From Hoeflea sp. IMCC20628 (lineage in GTDB: Bacteria > Pseudomonadota > Alphaproteobacteria > Rhizobiales > Rhizobiaceae), in the NCBI RefSeq assembly GCF_001011155.1, contig NZ_CP011479.1:514501-578500 (forward strand): 64,000 bases of DNA. Reading direction: 5' to 3'. Position 1 is the first letter of the stretch, and each line of letters starts with the position of its first letter. Positions 62,049 to 64,000 of this stretch are shown piece after piece. Below the pieces are notes generated by a model that ran no database searches, had not been told where the DNA came from, and saw only the letters and a program-made list of their open reading frames with translations. A program made the position numbers and the translations under genes.

Positions 62049-63560
62049 ATGGATGTAGAGTTACGCGGTATCACAAAGCGCTTTGGACCGGTGGTGGCCA
62101 ATTCGGGAGTCAACCTGACCATTCGCAGTGGCGAAGTGCTGGGGCTTCTGGGTGAAAATGGCGCCGGCAAATCGACATTGATGAATGTGCTGTGCGGACT
62201 CTACCGTCCTGATGAGGGCGAAATTCTTATTGACGGCAAAGCGGTCAGCTTCGACGGACCGGGCGAAGCGATCGCGGCTGGAATCGGGATGGTGCACCAG
62301 CACTTCATGCTGGTGCCGGTGTTCACCGTGGCTGAAAACGTCGTGCTGGGCGTTGAGCCCACCGGCAGAGCGGATTATCTCGATCTCGACAAGGCGCGAT
62401 CGCAGGTGCTCGATATCCGGAAACAATACGGACTTGAAGTTGATCCCGATGCTCTGATCGAAAACCTTCCGGTCGGCGTTCAGCAGCGGGTGGAGATCAT
62501 CAAGGTGCTTTTCCGCTCCGCCGAGGTGCTGATCCTTGACGAACCAACGGCGGTGCTCACACCGCAAGAGGTCGAGGAATTTTTCCAGATCGTCAAAGCC
62601 TTGCGCGATGCCGGCAAGGCGCTGGTGTTCATTACCCACAAGCTCAACGAAATTCTCGAAATCGCCGATCGTATCAGCGTCCTGCGGGGCGGTGAGATTG
62701 TTGGTGAGGGCGACCCGAAAAAACTCACGACGACAGAGCTGGCTGAAATGATGGTCGGCCGCCCGGTCAGTTTCGACGTGGTCAAGGAGCCCTATCACCC
62801 CGGTCCGGCGCTGATGGAGATTAACGATCTCGTGGTGCTCAACGAGAATGGTTCGGTGTCAGTTGATCACCTGAGTTTTTCGGTCAAAAGCGGTGAGATC
62901 GTCGGCATCGCTGGCGTGCAGGGCAACGGCCAGACCGCGCTGGTTGAAGCTCTTGCGGGACTGCGGGAAGCTGTCGGCGGCTCGGTCAGTTTTGCAGGTG
63001 AGGACATTACCCGCGCCTCGCCGCGGGCTCGGCACAAAATGGGCATCGCCCATATTCCGGAAGACCGTCAACGCACCGGGATCATTCCGAGTTTCAGTGT
63101 CGCTGAGAACATGGTTCTCGACACCTATTATGATGAGCGTTTTTCGTCAGGCATGCAGATCCGCTGGAACAAGGTCCAGGAGACCGCTGCGCAGAATTCG
63201 GCGGAGTTTGATGTGCGCACACCGTCAGTATTCACGGCAGCCGGGAACCTGTCGGGCGGCAATCAGCAAAAACTTGTCGTTGCCCGCGAAATGTCGCGCG
63301 ATACAAAATTTCTGATCGCGGCGCAGCCGACGCGCGGTCTTGATGTCGGTTCCATCGAATTCATTCACCAGCGGCTGATTGATGCGCGGGACGAGGGCGA
63401 CGGCGTGCTGATCGTATCATCCGAACTCGACGAAATCCTGGCTCTGTCAGATCGTATTCTGGTGATGTTCAGGGGCAAGGTTGTGGCCGAATTTGACGCC
63501 AGCAAAGGTGCGGTGGACAAGAATGCCATCGGGTTGGCAATGGCGGGAGCATCGACATGA
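62049..63560 (+). CDS. BMP-type nucleoside importer ATPase (two fused domains)
   Basis: 503 residues, two nucleotide-binding domains in one chain. The first has Walker A GENGAGKST, VGVQQRVEIIKVL and LILDEPTAVLTPQE; the second has the degenerate loop GVQGNGQTALVEAL, LSGGNQQKLVVAREM and AAQPTRGLDVGS. This is the RbsA-like NupO/YufO group that serves BMP binding proteins. The last codons overlap the start of the permease gene (ATGA). In contrast, the other RbsA-type ATPase of this window (30137-31620) is split. Confidence 0.94.
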   Translation: MDVELRGITKRFGPVVANSGVNLTIRSGEVLGLLGENGAGKSTLMNVLCGLYRPDEGEILIDGKAVSFDGPGEAIAAGIGMVHQHFMLVPVFTVAENVVLGVEPTGRADYLDLDKARSQVLDIRKQYGLEVDPDALIENLPVGVQQRVEIIKVLFRSAEVLILDEPTAVLTPQEVEEFFQIVKALRDAGKALVFITHKLNEILEIADRISVLRGGEIVGEGDPKKLTTTELAEMMVGRPVSFDVVKEPYHPGPALMEINDLVVLNENGSVSVDHLSFSVKSGEIVGIAGVQGNGQTALVEALAGLREAVGGSVSFAGEDITRASPRARHKMGIAHIPEDRQRTGIIPSFSVAENMVLDTYYDERFSSGMQIRWNKVQETAAQNSAEFDVRTPSVFTAAGNLSGGNQQKLVVAREMSRDTKFLIAAQPTRGLDVGSIEFIHQRLIDARDEGDGVLIVSSELDEILALSDRILVMFRGKVVAEFDASKGAVDKNAIGLAMAGAST

Positions 63561-64000
63561 GCGACAGCAAGACCGACGTCGTTATCCAGAATTTGCTCAA
63601 GCGGGCGGCGCCCGGGCGCAGCGAGTTCGAAGACCTGGTCATCGTGCCGCTGTTCGCGATTGTGGCTGCGCTGGTGCTTGGAGCCTTGGTCATGCTGGCC
63701 ACCAGTGTCGAGCCGGCGACGATTGCCAAGTCCTATCTGGCGCTGCTGCAGGGGTCGGTTGGGTCGCTCAATGCGATTTCAGAAACCCTCACGGCGGCAA
63801 CGCCCCTTATTCTCGCAGGCCTCGGGCTGGCGCTCGGGTTTCGTGCAGGACTGTTCAACATTGGTGCCGAAGGCCAGATCCTGATGGGCGGAATGGCTGC
63901 GGTGATAACCGGGTTCAGTTTTCCGGGGCTTCCGATCTACGTCCTTTTGCCGCTTTGTCTGTTGAGCGGTGCATTGGCCGGTGCATTTTATGCGGGGATT
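63557..64000 (+). CDS. BMP-type nucleoside importer permease, first of a pair, cut by the window end
   Basis: The first 148 codons are present, from ATG 63557. The hydrophobic segments and GLALGFRAGLFNIGAEGQILMGGMAAV are those of NupP/YufP-type permeases of the BPD_transp_2 family. A second permease is expected beyond the right edge. Confidence 0.9.
   Translation, partial: MSDSKTDVVIQNLLKRAAPGRSEFEDLVIVPLFAIVAALVLGALVMLATSVEPATIAKSYLALLQGSVGSLNAISETLTAATPLILAGLGLALGFRAGLFNIGAEGQILMGGMAAVITGFSFPGLPIYVLLPLCLLSGALAGAFYAGI

Noticed and set aside
1-64000. CRISPR arrays, rRNA or tRNA genes, prophage structural genes, riboswitches
   Set aside because: I looked for spaced direct repeats, cloverleaf-type sequence, capsid or tail genes and long structured leaders and saw none. 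A covariance-model or tRNA scan would settle this; hits would overturn the statement.

Overview
This 64 kb window comes from a high-GC alphaproteobacterium. The dense divergent catabolic operons, the ABC and TRAP sugar importers and the family mix fit the Rhizobiales (a Rhizobiaceae or Hoeflea-like organism). That placement is an inference from gene content; no rRNA or marker gene is present.

Positions 1-11.3 kb are an accessory, lower-GC region. It starts with the 5' part of a membrane GGDEF protein running off the left edge. A stand-alone PD-(D/E)XK nuclease-like protein follows. Next come two copies of a gene with an HxH motif reminiscent of HUH/Rep endonucleases, sharing an 867-bp repeat and an upstream hairpin. 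Two complete IS3-type insertion sequences are present; one of them cuts the second copy. There is also a frameshifted small gene, a large GGDEF-EAL protein and two small divergent genes.

Positions 11.3-32.9 kb look like one catabolic island for a sugar, probably a 6-deoxy or related aldose. The plus strand carries a MalEFGK-type ABC importer, an enolase-superfamily sugar-acid dehydratase, a rhamnose/fucose-type mutarotase, a Gfo/Idh/MocA dehydrogenase, a UxaA-type dehydratase split in two, a BDH2-like SDR and an FAH hydrolase. Together these match a non-phosphorylative route: sugar, lactone, acid, 2-keto-3-deoxy acid, 2,4-diketo acid, cleavage. The minus strand adds a second RbsABC-type importer (with its ATPase split in two genes), a sugar lactonase and an IclR regulator. 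Mixed into the island are two CaiB-type CoA-transferases, two MaoC-type hydratases (one without the catalytic His) and a solute-binding-protein homologue that cannot have a signal peptide. The described pathway does not explain these.

Positions 33.4-44 kb are a hexuronate/pectin-monomer locus: kdgK, a GntR regulator, uxaC, a TRAP transporter, kdgF, kduI, kduD, uxuB, uxuA. It converts glucuronate and unsaturated uronates to KDG and then KDPG.

Positions 44-48.4 kb hold an Lrp regulator divergent from a universal stress protein and an alanine/Na+ symporter, then an MsrQ-like membrane protein and a LysR regulator. Positions 48.5-57.5 kb are a methylamine/betaine-type demethylation locus: two tandem DMGDH-like flavoproteins, a non-pyrrolysine MttB homologue, an aldehyde dehydrogenase and a 3-hydroxyisobutyrate-dehydrogenase-like protein. 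Positions 57.6-60.8 kb hold a site-2 protease, a glycosyltransferase and a DUF374 protein. From 60.9 kb to the right edge is a BMP-type nucleoside ABC importer, cut off in its first permease.
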